The notes: generated from the sequence alone by a model not told the origin. A DNA stretch of 21,778 nucleotides from Capsulimonas sp039928515 (GCF_039928515.1 NZ_JBDSSZ010000135.1); one strand, 5' to 3'; positions 1 to 9,061 are shown, counted from the stretch's first letter. Program-made: numbers and translations.

Positions 1-95
1 CGGTTCCAAAAGAGCCGCCCATTCGGGAGACGGGATCATATCCATAACCTCTGGCAGGAAGTTTTTGGAATATCGATTCCCGTCTCCTCAAATCT

Positions 96-1883
96 TCAAC
101 CCTCCAAAACCGCTAAACTACAGTAACTATCCCAGTAAGCCCGGTCTTTTTCCGACCACAGTTTTTTATTGATGTTTTGCTTGAGCGCCTCGGCCTGATC
201 TTTCCAGATTTTCGCCTGCTTTTCGTCATGCCCAAAGTCGGCGGCGATGGCCGCGGCCGCATTCAGCGCTCCATAGTACTGGCAGTTGATCCCAGTGATG
301 ATGCTTTTCATCTCCATGCCATAGGTATTGGGCCAGTCGAGCACGATCCAGCCGGGGAGATTGGCCAGCAAACCTGTTTTGGAATCCACAAACGGCTGGA
401 AATACTCCATCGCTTTTTTCAGGTTGGGATATAAGTTCTCAATCAGCGGGTCTTTTCCAAAATACAGGAAATACTCATGCATCATCAGCACCCATTCGAG
501 CTGATAATCCGCGATATAGGTGGAGCTGCCGGGCTGCAAAAAATAATCGGTGGGATAGCGGGTGCGTATGGCTCCGTCATTGCGCCAGCGCTGCGATTGG
601 GCGCCGCAGAGGAGGTTATAGGCCGACAAAAATCTTGAACTTTTGCCAAAGGCGTAGTTTCCGTAAATCATCATATACCGCGAGTCGCCGGCGATATATT
701 GCGTGTGTTCACGCCATGGATCTTCGAACGTATCGATCGAATTGATCCGCATGGTGTGTTTCCCGATCTTCCAGAACTCGTTCAGCTGTGGATCGGAACA
801 TTCAAACGAACTGTCCATTTCGTAGTCATAGCAGGAAAATTCCGCGCTGACATTCTTAATCTCGATGTCCGGACTGCTTTCGATCGAAAAATATCGGAAG
901 CCCGACCATGTGTAGGGCCGCCAGTTCTGGCGTCCTTTTTTTGTCGTGTATTTCTCGGAATGATCGCTGCTGGCGCGCAGCAAGGGCGCCTTGTTCTCAT
1001 CCAGCCGTTCGCCGGTTCCGATTTCGAATGAGAGGCCTTCTTTGGCGGCGTTGACGGCGAATTGCGGATAACCAACAATTTCCACCCCAAAATCATAAAC
1101 CATCACCTTGCCTGATTTCCATTTACGAACCGGCTTGACGATTTTTCGGATCAGACGCGGACGTTCGGTTACCACCATGCTGTTCCACGGCGCCACCGGA
1201 GGAACGCCGATGACTTTGGCGTTCTCCCAGGCCGAATCGTGGAATTCCGGATTTTGCCAGCCTTCGGGCCAGAGCCGTGCGTCAAATTCTTCGACAAATC
1301 CAATCAGGTGCGCGTTGGGGTCCCGCAAACGTGTTTGTGTATTCCAGGCCTTGGCCTGGGTCACTTTCCAGCTGCTATCGCTCAAGATATTGATCGATGG
1401 AGTGGCGGCGAAGTCTAGCTTTCCCTGGAAGAAAAAACCGCCCCGGGCGTTCATCTGGGAGTGCAGCCCAATTCCGAAATTCTGTACGACCGCCGAGATG
1501 CAATTGTCGCCTTTGTGAAGGTAAGGCAATACGCTGAAGTGATCGTAGCACTGATACTCCGGATCGCAGTTCATCGGGCAGCGTTCCAGCAGCTTGCCAT
1601 TGATATAGACATCGGCGTAGGCATAGGCGGAAATGAACGCATTGGCCGTTTTGGGAAGCTCTCCCAGATGGAAAGACTTACGAACAAGCAGATAAGTGTT
1701 TTGAGGGTTTTCGGGTCCGGAATCCCAGATCCAACTGGCCAGCGGCTTGACGCCATTGAGCGTCGAGGAGGGCGCCGAGATGAAAGAGTTTTTGCCCCAG
1801 CGGTCTATCCGGTCGCTCGATTGCGCCGTCGACTTGACTGTCAAAGCGATGCCCAACAGGAAAATTAAAATGCCGTATTTCAT
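96..1883 (-). CDS. C-terminally truncated GH78-like alpha-L-rhamnosidase (probable remnant)
   Basis: The 595-residue product starts with a signal peptide (about residues 1-21, hydrophobic ILIFLLGIALTV). Beta-sandwich modules follow, and then the start of an (alpha/alpha)6 barrel. The stretch DTFEDPWREHTQYIAGD (384-400) matches the GH78 segment that carries the general acid, probably E392. The reading frame stops soon after LWSEKDRAYWDSY, about where intact family members enter the second half of the barrel. The conserved catalytic-base Glu region and the C-terminal beta domain are therefore missing. Neither other frame restores them: both hit a stop just past the junction. The gene looks more AT-rich and Lys/Asn-rich than its neighbours, by eye. 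It lies 75 bp downstream of the intact GH78 gene on the same strand. The start (ATG ending at 1883) has only a weak GAAG Shine-Dalgarno. It is probably inactive as a rhamnosidase, although a shortened functional protein cannot be excluded. Confidence 0.75.
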   Translation of the reverse strand: MKYGILIFLLGIALTVKSTAQSSDRIDRWGKNSFISAPSSTLNGVKPLASWIWDSGPENPQNTYLLVRKSFHLGELPKTANAFISAYAYADVYINGKLLERCPMNCDPEYQCYDHFSVLPYLHKGDNCISAVVQNFGIGLHSQMNARGGFFFQGKLDFAATPSINILSDSSWKVTQAKAWNTQTRLRDPNAHLIGFVEEFDARLWPEGWQNPEFHDSAWENAKVIGVPPVAPWNSMVVTERPRLIRKIVKPVRKWKSGKVMVYDFGVEIVGYPQFAVNAAKEGLSFEIGTGERLDENKAPLLRASSDHSEKYTTKKGRQNWRPYTWSGFRYFSIESSPDIEIKNVSAEFSCYDYEMDSSFECSDPQLNEFWKIGKHTMRINSIDTFEDPWREHTQYIAGDSRYMMIYGNYAFGKSSRFLSAYNLLCGAQSQRWRNDGAIRTRYPTDYFLQPGSSTYIADYQLEWVLMMHEYFLYFGKDPLIENLYPNLKKAMEYFQPFVDSKTGLLANLPGWIVLDWPNTYGMEMKSIITGINCQYYGALNAAAAIAADFGHDEKQAKIWKDQAEALKQNINKKLWSEKDRAYWDSYCSLAVLEG

Positions 1884-1915
1884 ATTGCTTCACGATGACG
1901 AATGGCGACTCACAC

Positions 1916-1949
1916 CAAAGATCGAGACGCGTATACGCCTCGATCTTTG
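1916..1949 (-). terminator. Near-perfect 34-bp palindrome, probable terminator of the GH78 gene
   Basis: The arms CAAAGATCGAG and CTCGATCTTTG are perfectly complementary over 11 bp. They enclose a further self-complementary GCGTATACGC. The hairpin begins 10 bp after the stop codon of the upstream GH78 gene and lies before the start of the truncated one. There is no long T-tract beyond the TTTG inside the stem, so the terminator role is inferred from position and stem strength. An operator for the downstream gene is the alternative. Confidence 0.5.
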
Positions 1950-1958
1950 CGCTAATAA

Positions 1959-4676
1959 TTAACGCGCCGTGAAGGCGTACGCGCCTGATCCGACAGCGTA
2001 GACCGCGCGGCCGTTTTCGTGGCGCAGGAATTGCACGCCGGGCGCTTCGTCGACAGCTTTGCCGCCCTCGGTGATCGAGCTTGGATTGTCCGTGGGGACG
2101 AACACCGTCGCGGTGGTATTGGCGGGGATCGTGACATCCAGCGTCAGGCCATGAGAGCCTTGGGTCCAGGCGCTCGCGATCGGACCGTGGACCGATTGGT
2201 AGACCGCGCTTGCGGAGGTCAGGCCGGGGCCAGGGTTGGGCGCGATGACGATTTTGCCGAAACCGGGCGTTTCCGTATCGATGCCGGCCACGAACTGGTA
2301 GAGCCACTGGCCGACCGAGCCGAGGGAGTAGTGGTTGAACGAGTTCATACCCACATCCTGGAAGCCATTTTCCGGAGTCCAGCCGTCCCATCGCTCCCAG
2401 ATCGTCGTGGCGCCCTGCCGGATCGAGAAGCCCCAGCTTGGGAATGTGTCATTAAGGAGCAGCTGGTAAGCGACGTCGTTATAGCCCATCTGGGTCAGCA
2501 CGGGGCAGAGATAGCCGACGCCGACAAATCCCGTGGACAGATGGCCGTTCTTGGCGGCGATATCGTCGACCAGATGCTTCGCCGCCAGTGGACGAAGCGA
2601 ATCCGGCAGCAGATTGAAGTAAAGGGCAATCAGATAACAGGTCTGCGTGTCGCCCTTGATCTTCCCGTCCGGCGTTACATACGCTTCGTTGAAGGCCTGT
2701 TTGATATGCGCGAAGAGAGCGTCGTACTGCGCGGCTTCGTCCGTGCGGCCTAGGGCGCGCGCCATGCGCGCCATCAGGGAGGCGTCGTAGGCGTAGTACG
2801 CCGTGGCGAGGACATCCTTGGGCGTGTCAGCGGCAATGGAGAGCCAGTCGCCGAAATCGCTGGCGCGCCGGTTCTCCCATAGGCCGTTCGGGTTGACGCT
2901 GGTGAGATAATCCATCCAGCGCGTCATCGCCGCCCAATGCTTTGTGATGATCGCCGTGTCGCCGTAGACTTGGTAGATCGTCCAGGGCACAATCACGCCG
3001 GCGTCGCCCCAGGCGGCGGCGCCGTCGTTGGTGGCCACGATGCGGGGAGCGACTTCGGGGAATCCGCCTTCGGGGGACTGGGCGTCCTCCATATCCTGGA
3101 TCCATTTGTTAAAGAACGAGTGGACGTCACGATTATAGGTCGCGGTGCGAACGAATACCTGGGCGTCGCCAAGCCATCCCAGGCGCTCGTCGCGCTGCGG
3201 GCAGTCGGTGGGAACGCTCAGAAAGTTGCCGCGCTGCCCATAAAGGATATTGCTTTGCAGTTGGTTGACCATCGGATCCGAGCAGGTGAACGTTCCGTCG
3301 CCGGGCGCATCAGAACCCACAAAGTACCCCGTGATCGCGTCCAGCCCCGGTTCACCCGGATAGCCCGTGACTTCCACGTAGCGAAAGCCATGGAACGTGA
3401 AGTGTGGCTCGAAGGTCTCCACACCGCCGCCCTTGCAAATATAGGTGTCCTTCGCGCGCGCCGTGCGAAGGTTCTCTGTGTAAAGCGTTCCATCGGGATT
3501 GAGCATCTCGCCGAAGCGCATCTGAACAAGCGTTCCGGCGGCCGCTTCTACCTGGAGCCTTGTCCAGCCGACCATGTTCTGGCCCATGTCGTAAAGATAT
3601 GCTCCCGGGGTGGGCTGCGTGATCGCGATCGGGCGCAGTTCCTCCGTGACCCGGATGGGCGGCCCGGGATCGCCGACCAGCGCGGGGTGGCTGGGCGATG
3701 TCACGACGTCTTCCTGAACCAGGACAGACGCCCACTCAGAATCCGCAAACCCCGGAAGGCTCCATCCGTCGATCTCCAGGCGTGCGTCGTAACGTTCGCC
3801 CATCAAAAAGTCGGAGTATTCGATCGGGCCGAAGCTTGTATGCCAGCCGCCGTTGGTGGCGACGAACTCGCGTGACCCGTCCGGGTATTCAAGAACGAGC
3901 TGTGCGAGAAGCTGGGGGCGGTCGCCATAATGGTCGCGCTTGTGGTCAAACCCGACATAGCCGCTGTACCACCCGTCGCCAAGCACGAACCCCAGCGCAT
4001 TGGCGCCGGAGGTCAGCAGATCGGTCACGTCATAGGACTGATATTGGATGCGTTTATTGTAATCGGTCCAGCCGGGGCTGAGCAGCGCATCGCCGACTTT
4101 CGCGCCGTTCAAATGCAGTTCGTAAACGCCGCGCGCGGTCGCGAAGACCGTCGCCGACTTGATCGGCTGATCGACAACGAACTCTCGTCGAAGGTAAGCG
4201 CATGGAGGGAGGATCAGCCCATCCACGGTTTCGTCCCTTGCCAGATCGGCGGCGACCCAGGCGGCCTTCCAGTCCGAGGGATGCAGCAGCCCCATTCGCC
4301 AGATGGCCGCCGGGCTGACGGCGCCCGACTCGCCGGTCTGATCCCAGACCTGCACTTTCCAGCAGCAGCGTTCGCCGGAATGGAGAGTTCGTCCTGCATA
4401 GGTGATTTCCGTCGTTTGCCCGGATTCCACCTTTCCGCTATCCCAAAGGTCCGCTTTGCCTTCGGTCAGAATCTGGGGATCGGACGCGACCCAAATCCGG
4501 TAGGCGCTCTGGATCCAGCCTCTCTGCTGGGCGTCGATCTCCCAGCTGAGCCGAGGCGCGAGATTGTCGACGCATGTGGGGCTGTCGGCGTGCTCGCAGC
4601 GCAGATGGGTGACGATCACCGAGTTTGTATCTTGGGTTGCCGAGGAAACCTCGGGGTTCGAGAGTGTCATCATCAT
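1959..4676 (-). CDS. GH78 alpha-L-rhamnosidase
   Basis: This 905-residue protein matches the full GH78 layout. An N-terminal Ig-like domain is at about residues 20-130. The rhamnosidase N-terminal lectin-like beta domain is at about 155-330, the concanavalin-like domain at about 345-450, the six-hairpin barrel at about 460-800, and a C-terminal beta domain to the end. The motif SVPTDCPQRDERLGWLGD (487-504) carries the general acid (probably E497), and GATTIWERWDG (755-765) carries the predicted base E761. The enzyme should release terminal alpha-L-rhamnose from polysaccharides or glycosides. No clear signal peptide is seen, so it may be cytoplasmic. Three consecutive ATGs open the frame and there is no strong Shine-Dalgarno, so the exact start is uncertain by one or two codons. 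It diverges from an AraC-family gene, which suggests local control, but it lacks the regulatory box found at four other promoters here. Confidence 0.93.
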   Translation of the reverse strand: MMMTLSNPEVSSATQDTNSVIVTHLRCEHADSPTCVDNLAPRLSWEIDAQQRGWIQSAYRIWVASDPQILTEGKADLWDSGKVESGQTTEITYAGRTLHSGERCCWKVQVWDQTGESGAVSPAAIWRMGLLHPSDWKAAWVAADLARDETVDGLILPPCAYLRREFVVDQPIKSATVFATARGVYELHLNGAKVGDALLSPGWTDYNKRIQYQSYDVTDLLTSGANALGFVLGDGWYSGYVGFDHKRDHYGDRPQLLAQLVLEYPDGSREFVATNGGWHTSFGPIEYSDFLMGERYDARLEIDGWSLPGFADSEWASVLVQEDVVTSPSHPALVGDPGPPIRVTEELRPIAITQPTPGAYLYDMGQNMVGWTRLQVEAAAGTLVQMRFGEMLNPDGTLYTENLRTARAKDTYICKGGGVETFEPHFTFHGFRYVEVTGYPGEPGLDAITGYFVGSDAPGDGTFTCSDPMVNQLQSNILYGQRGNFLSVPTDCPQRDERLGWLGDAQVFVRTATYNRDVHSFFNKWIQDMEDAQSPEGGFPEVAPRIVATNDGAAAWGDAGVIVPWTIYQVYGDTAIITKHWAAMTRWMDYLTSVNPNGLWENRRASDFGDWLSIAADTPKDVLATAYYAYDASLMARMARALGRTDEAAQYDALFAHIKQAFNEAYVTPDGKIKGDTQTCYLIALYFNLLPDSLRPLAAKHLVDDIAAKNGHLSTGFVGVGYLCPVLTQMGYNDVAYQLLLNDTFPSWGFSIRQGATTIWERWDGWTPENGFQDVGMNSFNHYSLGSVGQWLYQFVAGIDTETPGFGKIVIAPNPGPGLTSASAVYQSVHGPIASAWTQGSHGLTLDVTIPANTTATVFVPTDNPSSITEGGKAVDEAPGVQFLRHENGRAVYAVGSGAYAFTAR

Positions 4677-4814
4677 ATGATTTTCTTACCGTGAGGACAA
4701 ATTTGCTGTTTGGGACAAAGATGGAGCTATACTATTCTTGAATTCTATTATAGCGGCCGACCCAAGTTGCGAATATCAGTTATCCGGCGAATAGTATCAG
4801 TTTCACGGCGTCTC
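4677..4814. promoter_or_regulatory. Divergent intergenic region with imperfect palindrome (GH78 / AraC)
   Basis: This 138-bp AT-rich gap separates divergent genes. An imperfect palindrome covers 4727-4753, with outer arms CTATAcTA and TAtTATAG around an EcoRI-like GAATTC. It contains a plus-strand -10-like TATACT (4728-4733) and a minus-strand TATAAT (complement of 4747-4752), so both genes may start near it. Neither box has a convincing -35 at 17 bp. The position and symmetry suggest an operator. Confidence 0.4.
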
Positions 4815-5762
4815 ATGGAAAACCCCGTCAATTCAAATCGTTTTGAAAACATCAACACGCAAGCTGTGGACGCGGTGGATCGCCTGCTGCCTTTGATCAG
4901 CCGGCGAGACGATCTGGATCGCGAGCCGCTTTTGCTGACGCACACCAACCATCACGAAGACTTTTATGGCCTGTACTTCGTCCGTCAAGGCTCCGGACGT
5001 CATGTGATCGACGACGTGTCCTACAGCGTCTCACGCGGCGATGTCTATATCATGCGCCCCGGGTCCGTTCACGCCTATCGGCAGGCGGAGCAATTGATCC
5101 TCGATGCGCTTTACTTCACCACGGACCTTTTCACATCGCTGGAAATGGACTGGCTGCGCGCCACGCCGGGCTTTCTGCCGCTGCTTGTGGGAGACACTTT
5201 GTCCGGCCGACGCGCGGACGCTGGCGGCGGCCGCCTGCTGCACCTCAATCCGGCGCAGTATGCGCGGATAACGCAATTGGTCGACACGCTGCATGCGGAG
5301 TGGCTGCTGGGGGATTACGGAAACGCGCTGATGACACGCGCTTTATTCATGGAGCTGCTGGTGCATCTGACGCGATTTTGCGGGGAAAACGTGGAGCTTG
5401 AAAAGGGCGCCGCAATCGTGAAAGCGCCGAAGTCCGAGGAGACATTGGCGACGGCGCTGCGTTTTATGGAGGAGCGGTTCGCCGAGCCGCTGCGGATCGA
5501 GCAGATCGCGGCGACGGTCTTTCTTTCGGCGGACCGTTTCACGGAGGTCTTCTCAGCGGCGATGGGCCGCGCGCCGAGCGACTACCTGCGGCATATTCGA
5601 TTGGAGCACGCCAAATTGCTGCTCGCCACGACGGACATGCCGATTACCCGGATTGCGGCGGCCGCCGGGTTCGAACAGCCGTCCTACTTCACGCACGTCT
5701 TCCGAAAAGGCGTGGGCGTCACCCCGCGCGAATACCGCGCGGGGATCGGTCATAGAACCTGA
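4815..5762 (+). CDS. AraC-family transcriptional regulator (next to GH78)
   Basis: The 315-residue protein has an N-terminal cupin-like sensor domain (about 35-125, including GLYFVRQGSGRHVIDD and the RGDVYIMRPGSVHAY turn). A linker follows, and then a C-terminal double helix-turn-helix (about 208-310; the second helix pair is in ITRIAAAAGFEQPSYFTHVFRK, ending GVTPREYR). Such proteins usually sense a sugar and activate a neighbouring catabolic gene, here most likely the divergent GH78 gene. The frame is open 35 codons further upstream, but those codons lie in the promoter region and give an unlikely basic leader, so the ATG at 4815 is chosen. It has no obvious Shine-Dalgarno. The 3' end overlaps the convergent GH2 gene by 13 bp. 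It is clearly less related to the other two AraC proteins here than they are to each other. Confidence 0.88.
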   Translation: MENPVNSNRFENINTQAVDAVDRLLPLISRRDDLDREPLLLTHTNHHEDFYGLYFVRQGSGRHVIDDVSYSVSRGDVYIMRPGSVHAYRQAEQLILDALYFTTDLFTSLEMDWLRATPGFLPLLVGDTLSGRRADAGGGRLLHLNPAQYARITQLVDTLHAEWLLGDYGNALMTRALFMELLVHLTRFCGENVELEKGAAIVKAPKSEETLATALRFMEERFAEPLRIEQIAATVFLSADRFTEVFSAAMGRAPSDYLRHIRLEHAKLLLATTDMPITRIAAAAGFEQPSYFTHVFRKGVGVTPREYRAGIGHRT

Positions 5763-8700
5763 ACGCCGCAGATCTTAGGCTCGTCCGCCGATCCACGCAG
5801 AAAGTCGATCACGATCTCTCCGTCGGCGTTTGGGACGACCCCGGGAAAGTCCTTGATCAGAGCCGTCTTGGCGCCCACCTCGGCGAAGATGTCGAACTCA
5901 TCGAGCACGCGCCTGCCGTTGATCGCGACGGCGAACTTGCGCTGGCCGGCGGCGTCGAACTTGTTTTCCGCGAAGTGCAGCCGCACCGTCACGGGCTTCT
6001 TCGCGTCCGCCGGCTCCACGGGGAGCTGGTAGGTAAGGGCGCCCCAGCGCTCCGTCTGGTAGAGGGCCGCTGTGCCCGCTCCCGCCGCCGAGACGTCGAC
6101 GATCGTGTCCGACGCAAACACATTCCCGCCCTCGAAATCTCCATCCCCCGAGAATATTCCCAGTGCCGGGCCGCCGGAGTTGACATTTTTCAGCACTTTG
6201 ACGTTTCGCACAAACGTGTGCGTTTCGGCGGCGTGGCTGTTAGGCGCGAAGCCGACGTCGTTTGGGCTGGCGCTCTTCTTTGCGACGGTTACATTCCATC
6301 CGTCGATCACAACCTGCGGCGCCTCGCCGGCGAAGTCTGATTTCGCGGCGTCGATGGTGATTGTGCGCATTTCGCCGGGCAGGAGCGAAACGTAGTTGTC
6401 GCTGTAAAAGGCCGGCAGCACGCGCTCGCCGCTGGTCTGGCGGCGTAATTGGAGATGCGCCATCAGCGCCACGACTTTGGCCGGGTTCTTGAGCGTGACA
6501 ACGATCTGGCGATTGACGTCCATGTCGCGCCGCACGGCGCTCGCCGTAAGGGTAACCGTGGGCAGAGTATTGAGGGCCGTAAAGTCGTCTTCATGCGTGG
6601 GATCGGCGCGCCAGTAGAAATTCTCCGAGACGAGGCGTTTTTGGTCATCGCGCAGCGTGAGCTTCACGAAATGGACAGGCGAAAGAGTGGCGGGCCAGTC
6701 GATCGCGCCCACATCGCTCGTTGCAGTCGCCGCCGCCGCAACGGGGAAGTCGTGCGTGTATTGGACAGAGCCGTCGAGATTCAGCACAGTGGCCGTGGCG
6801 GTGAGATTTGCGAGCGGCTGGGATGTATTGTTGACCGCCATCAGCCGCCAGTCGTTTTGATTGAGCTGGATATGCACCATCTCGTTGCCCTTGCGGGCGC
6901 CGAAGAGCGAGGCGTTGGGCTCCAGATCATAGCCGTAGAGCTGCCAGACGAAGCTGGGCTGCGCGGGGTGGCTCATCCAGAGGATCACTCCCGAGGCGGG
7001 CGCGAACATCTTGGAGCTGCGCCCTTCGTAGACCGCCCGGTGGTATTCGTAGTTCGCGAGCTGCGCCTTACGGATGAAGTCTTCGAACGTTGCGGCCTTA
7101 CCAAAGCGCTCGCCCAGACGCTTGGGGTACCAATCGCCGCCCTGCGCGCCTCCGGCCAGATCGTGTTCCGCCCAATCGTCGTTGATTGAGGTCCAATCAC
7201 GCTCCGGCATCATCGCCCGGACGCCTTCGAGGGTGGGGACGGAAACGCCGCCGATCTCGGTCTTGAACGGCTCATTGAAGCTGTACAGCTTGCGCGGTTC
7301 CTGGTAAAAATACGGGCCGCCGGAATGCACGCCGCGCCCGTCGGTGGAGCTGGGCTGGTAGTGCCGCTTTGGGTCCAGCTCGGTCATGAGGGCCTGAATC
7401 CCGGCATTGATCCCCGGCGGCGGCGGGCCTTCATTGCGTCCGCACCAGAGGGCGATGGACGGATGACTTCGGAATCGCAGGATCTTCTCGCGGACATTCG
7501 CCAGGTACAGCGCCTCGTCGGTGGGATTGGGGCCGTCGCCGGGGTTCGGCTGGAAGAACTCGTCCCACAGCAAAATCCCATACTTGTCGCAGCAGTCGTA
7601 GAAATCCTGGCTGGTGCTTTGCCCGACCCAGTTGCGGATCATATTGAGATTGGCGATCTTGTGCATGCGAATCTGGGCGTCGAGTCGCTTGAGCGGGATT
7701 CGCTTCATCGCGTCGTCCATACCCCAGTCGCCGCCGCGCGCCAGGATCGGAACATTGTTGACCGACAGGGTTAAATTCTCCGAAGTCGGGACTTCGTAAG
7801 TGATCTTGCGAACGCCGAAGTTCGTATCCGTTTCATCGGAGACATCGTTCTTTGCAAAGAATTGCAGTTTCAGATGATAGAGATTTTGCGGGCCGTAGCC
7901 ATTGGGCCACCAGAGCTTGGGATTTCGGACGCGCAGCCGTGGCGTGTCGGCGGCGGTCAAAGTGATCCGCTTTGTTTCGGACGGCGTCAGTGTTACGGCT
8001 TTACGAAACGTGACCCCACCGAACGCTCCGACCAGCTCGCCCGCCTGTGATTGGCCTGTCGTATTGCGCACCATCGTCTGTACGGTCAGATCGGCGATAT
8101 CGAGCTTGGGCGTGGTCAGATCCGAAATCACATACGTGTCGGCGAGAGTGACAGGGCCGGTGGCGTAGAGCGAAACGTCCTGCCAGATCCCCGTATTGCG
8201 ATCCCGAATGCCCGGCATCCAGTCCCATCCGATCGAGGCGAGGAACGTGGCCCCGTCAATCGCCGTGATCCCTCCATTTGGCCCGACTCCGCCCGCCTGC
8301 GTCTGTTCATGCGGTACGCCCGGGTGCGGCTGGGGCTGGACTAGCACGGCCAGCACGCCCGACTTCCCTGCCGTCACATACGGCGTAATATCAAACACGC
8401 CGCGCGTGAATGCGCCCTTAATCTCACCGGCGTTCTTCCCATTCACCCACACGGACGCCGCGTAATTGATCCCATCGAACTTGAGCCAGACTGTCTTGCC
8501 TCCATAGCTTTTGGGAACAGTGAACGACGTGCGATACCAGTAGGAGGTCTTGTTCAGACTTTCGGGGATCGTCCGGTTGTTCTCACCGTACAAAGGCTCG
8601 GGGTAGACGCCCGCGTGAACCAGCGTCGTGAGCACCGTGCCGGGGACGACGGCGTTGTACCAGCCCAACGGTTGATACTGCGTCCCGGAAACGACGCCGC

Positions 8701-8833
8701 CGGTCGCGTCGATTTTAGCGGCGTCCTGCAATTTCCAGCCACTGGAAAGAGGGACGGCGGGCGGGAGGCCGGCGGCGTGGGCAATGTGCGGCGTTAGAAT
8801 TAGGGCGGCTAGGGCGAGAGAGATTGGGCGCAT
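5750..8833 (-). CDS. Secreted GH2 glycosidase (exo-glucosaminidase/mannosidase-like) with malectin-like C-terminus
   Basis: The 1027-residue protein begins with a signal peptide (about 1-20, ending AHA-A). A galactose-binding-like domain (about 30-225, including WYRTSFTVP and NGKNAGEIKGAF) is followed by an Ig-like domain (about 230-345) and the GH2 TIM barrel (about 350-640). ALWCGRNEG (461-469) supplies the acid/base, probably E468, and KTEIGG supplies the likely nucleophile E526. A later segment with LPAFYSDNYVSLLPGE resembles the Ig-fold of exo-beta-D-glucosaminidases. The last ~145 residues (SGGPALGIFSGDGDFEGG onward, with VRLHFAENKF and FDIFAEVG) look like a malectin carbohydrate-binding domain. 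Substrate is not settled: glucosaminide, mannoside or another beta-glycoside is possible. A palindromic repeat lies just upstream of the gene. Its 3' end overlaps the convergent AraC gene by 13 bp, leaving no room for a separate terminator. Confidence 0.88.
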   Translation of the reverse strand: MRPISLALAALILTPHIAHAAGLPPAVPLSSGWKLQDAAKIDATGGVVSGTQYQPLGWYNAVVPGTVLTTLVHAGVYPEPLYGENNRTIPESLNKTSYWYRTSFTVPKSYGGKTVWLKFDGINYAASVWVNGKNAGEIKGAFTRGVFDITPYVTAGKSGVLAVLVQPQPHPGVPHEQTQAGGVGPNGGITAIDGATFLASIGWDWMPGIRDRNTGIWQDVSLYATGPVTLADTYVISDLTTPKLDIADLTVQTMVRNTTGQSQAGELVGAFGGVTFRKAVTLTPSETKRITLTAADTPRLRVRNPKLWWPNGYGPQNLYHLKLQFFAKNDVSDETDTNFGVRKITYEVPTSENLTLSVNNVPILARGGDWGMDDAMKRIPLKRLDAQIRMHKIANLNMIRNWVGQSTSQDFYDCCDKYGILLWDEFFQPNPGDGPNPTDEALYLANVREKILRFRSHPSIALWCGRNEGPPPPGINAGIQALMTELDPKRHYQPSSTDGRGVHSGGPYFYQEPRKLYSFNEPFKTEIGGVSVPTLEGVRAMMPERDWTSINDDWAEHDLAGGAQGGDWYPKRLGERFGKAATFEDFIRKAQLANYEYHRAVYEGRSSKMFAPASGVILWMSHPAQPSFVWQLYGYDLEPNASLFGARKGNEMVHIQLNQNDWRLMAVNNTSQPLANLTATATVLNLDGSVQYTHDFPVAAAATATSDVGAIDWPATLSPVHFVKLTLRDDQKRLVSENFYWRADPTHEDDFTALNTLPTVTLTASAVRRDMDVNRQIVVTLKNPAKVVALMAHLQLRRQTSGERVLPAFYSDNYVSLLPGEMRTITIDAAKSDFAGEAPQVVIDGWNVTVAKKSASPNDVGFAPNSHAAETHTFVRNVKVLKNVNSGGPALGIFSGDGDFEGGNVFASDTIVDVSAAGAGTAALYQTERWGALTYQLPVEPADAKKPVTVRLHFAENKFDAAGQRKFAVAINGRRVLDEFDIFAEVGAKTALIKDFPGVVPNADGEIVIDFLRGSADEPKICGVQVL

Positions 8834-8888
8834 TTTGTGGGTGATTCCTGATAATCAAGGCCTGCGGGTTTTATAATCGGGTCGGAAC

Positions 8889-9044
8889 CGCGGGTATGAA
8901 ACCCACGTCTGGGAGATGCTCCGCATCTAACCGTCCGTGCCGGACGGACAAAATAGGCTGTTGTCCTTGGGTTTTCATTTATGCTCGTCCGGCACGGACG
9001 ATTAGCGGCTCTTGCCGCTCCCAGGCGTGGGTTTTATACCCGCG
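8889..9044. repeat. MITE/REP-like palindromic element with paired hairpins
   Basis: Two arms of about 58 bp (8889-8946 and 8986-9044) are imperfect inverted copies around a ~40-bp centre. Each arm holds two smaller hairpins. Left: AGATGC/GCATCT (8914-8928) and CCGTCCG/CGGACGG (8931-8947). Right: CGTCCG/CGGACG (8986-9000) and AGCGGC/GCCGCT (9004-9019). The AGATGC stem is replaced by AGCGGC on the other arm, with pairing kept, so the structure rather than the sequence is conserved. The outer stretch reads CGCGGGTATRAAACCCACG on both sides. It fills the gap between two co-directional genes and could end transcription from the GH130 gene. No coding potential is seen. Confidence 0.8.
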
Positions 9045-9061
9045 ACGCTTGATGGCGTTGA

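Noticed and set aside
27..86. Inverted repeat GAGACGGGA / TCCCGTCTC as a terminator
   Set aside because: Nine-bp arms with a 42-bp loop and no T-tract; too weak for a terminator call, kept only as a remark.
1..95. Open minus-strand frame reading RGYGYDPVSRMGGSFGT beyond the stop of the truncated GH78
   Set aside because: It does not restore GH78 sequence, has no start in the window and runs off the edge; too short to call.
2937..3875. Long plus-strand frame opposite the GH78 gene
   Set aside because: Antisense shadow of a GC-rich gene; Arg/Gly/Ala-rich with no recognisable domain. The same applies to 12501-13388 and 17596-18471.
4710..4814. Upstream start for the first AraC gene
   Set aside because: The extra 35 codons cover the divergent promoter and palindrome and do not resemble AraC N-termini.
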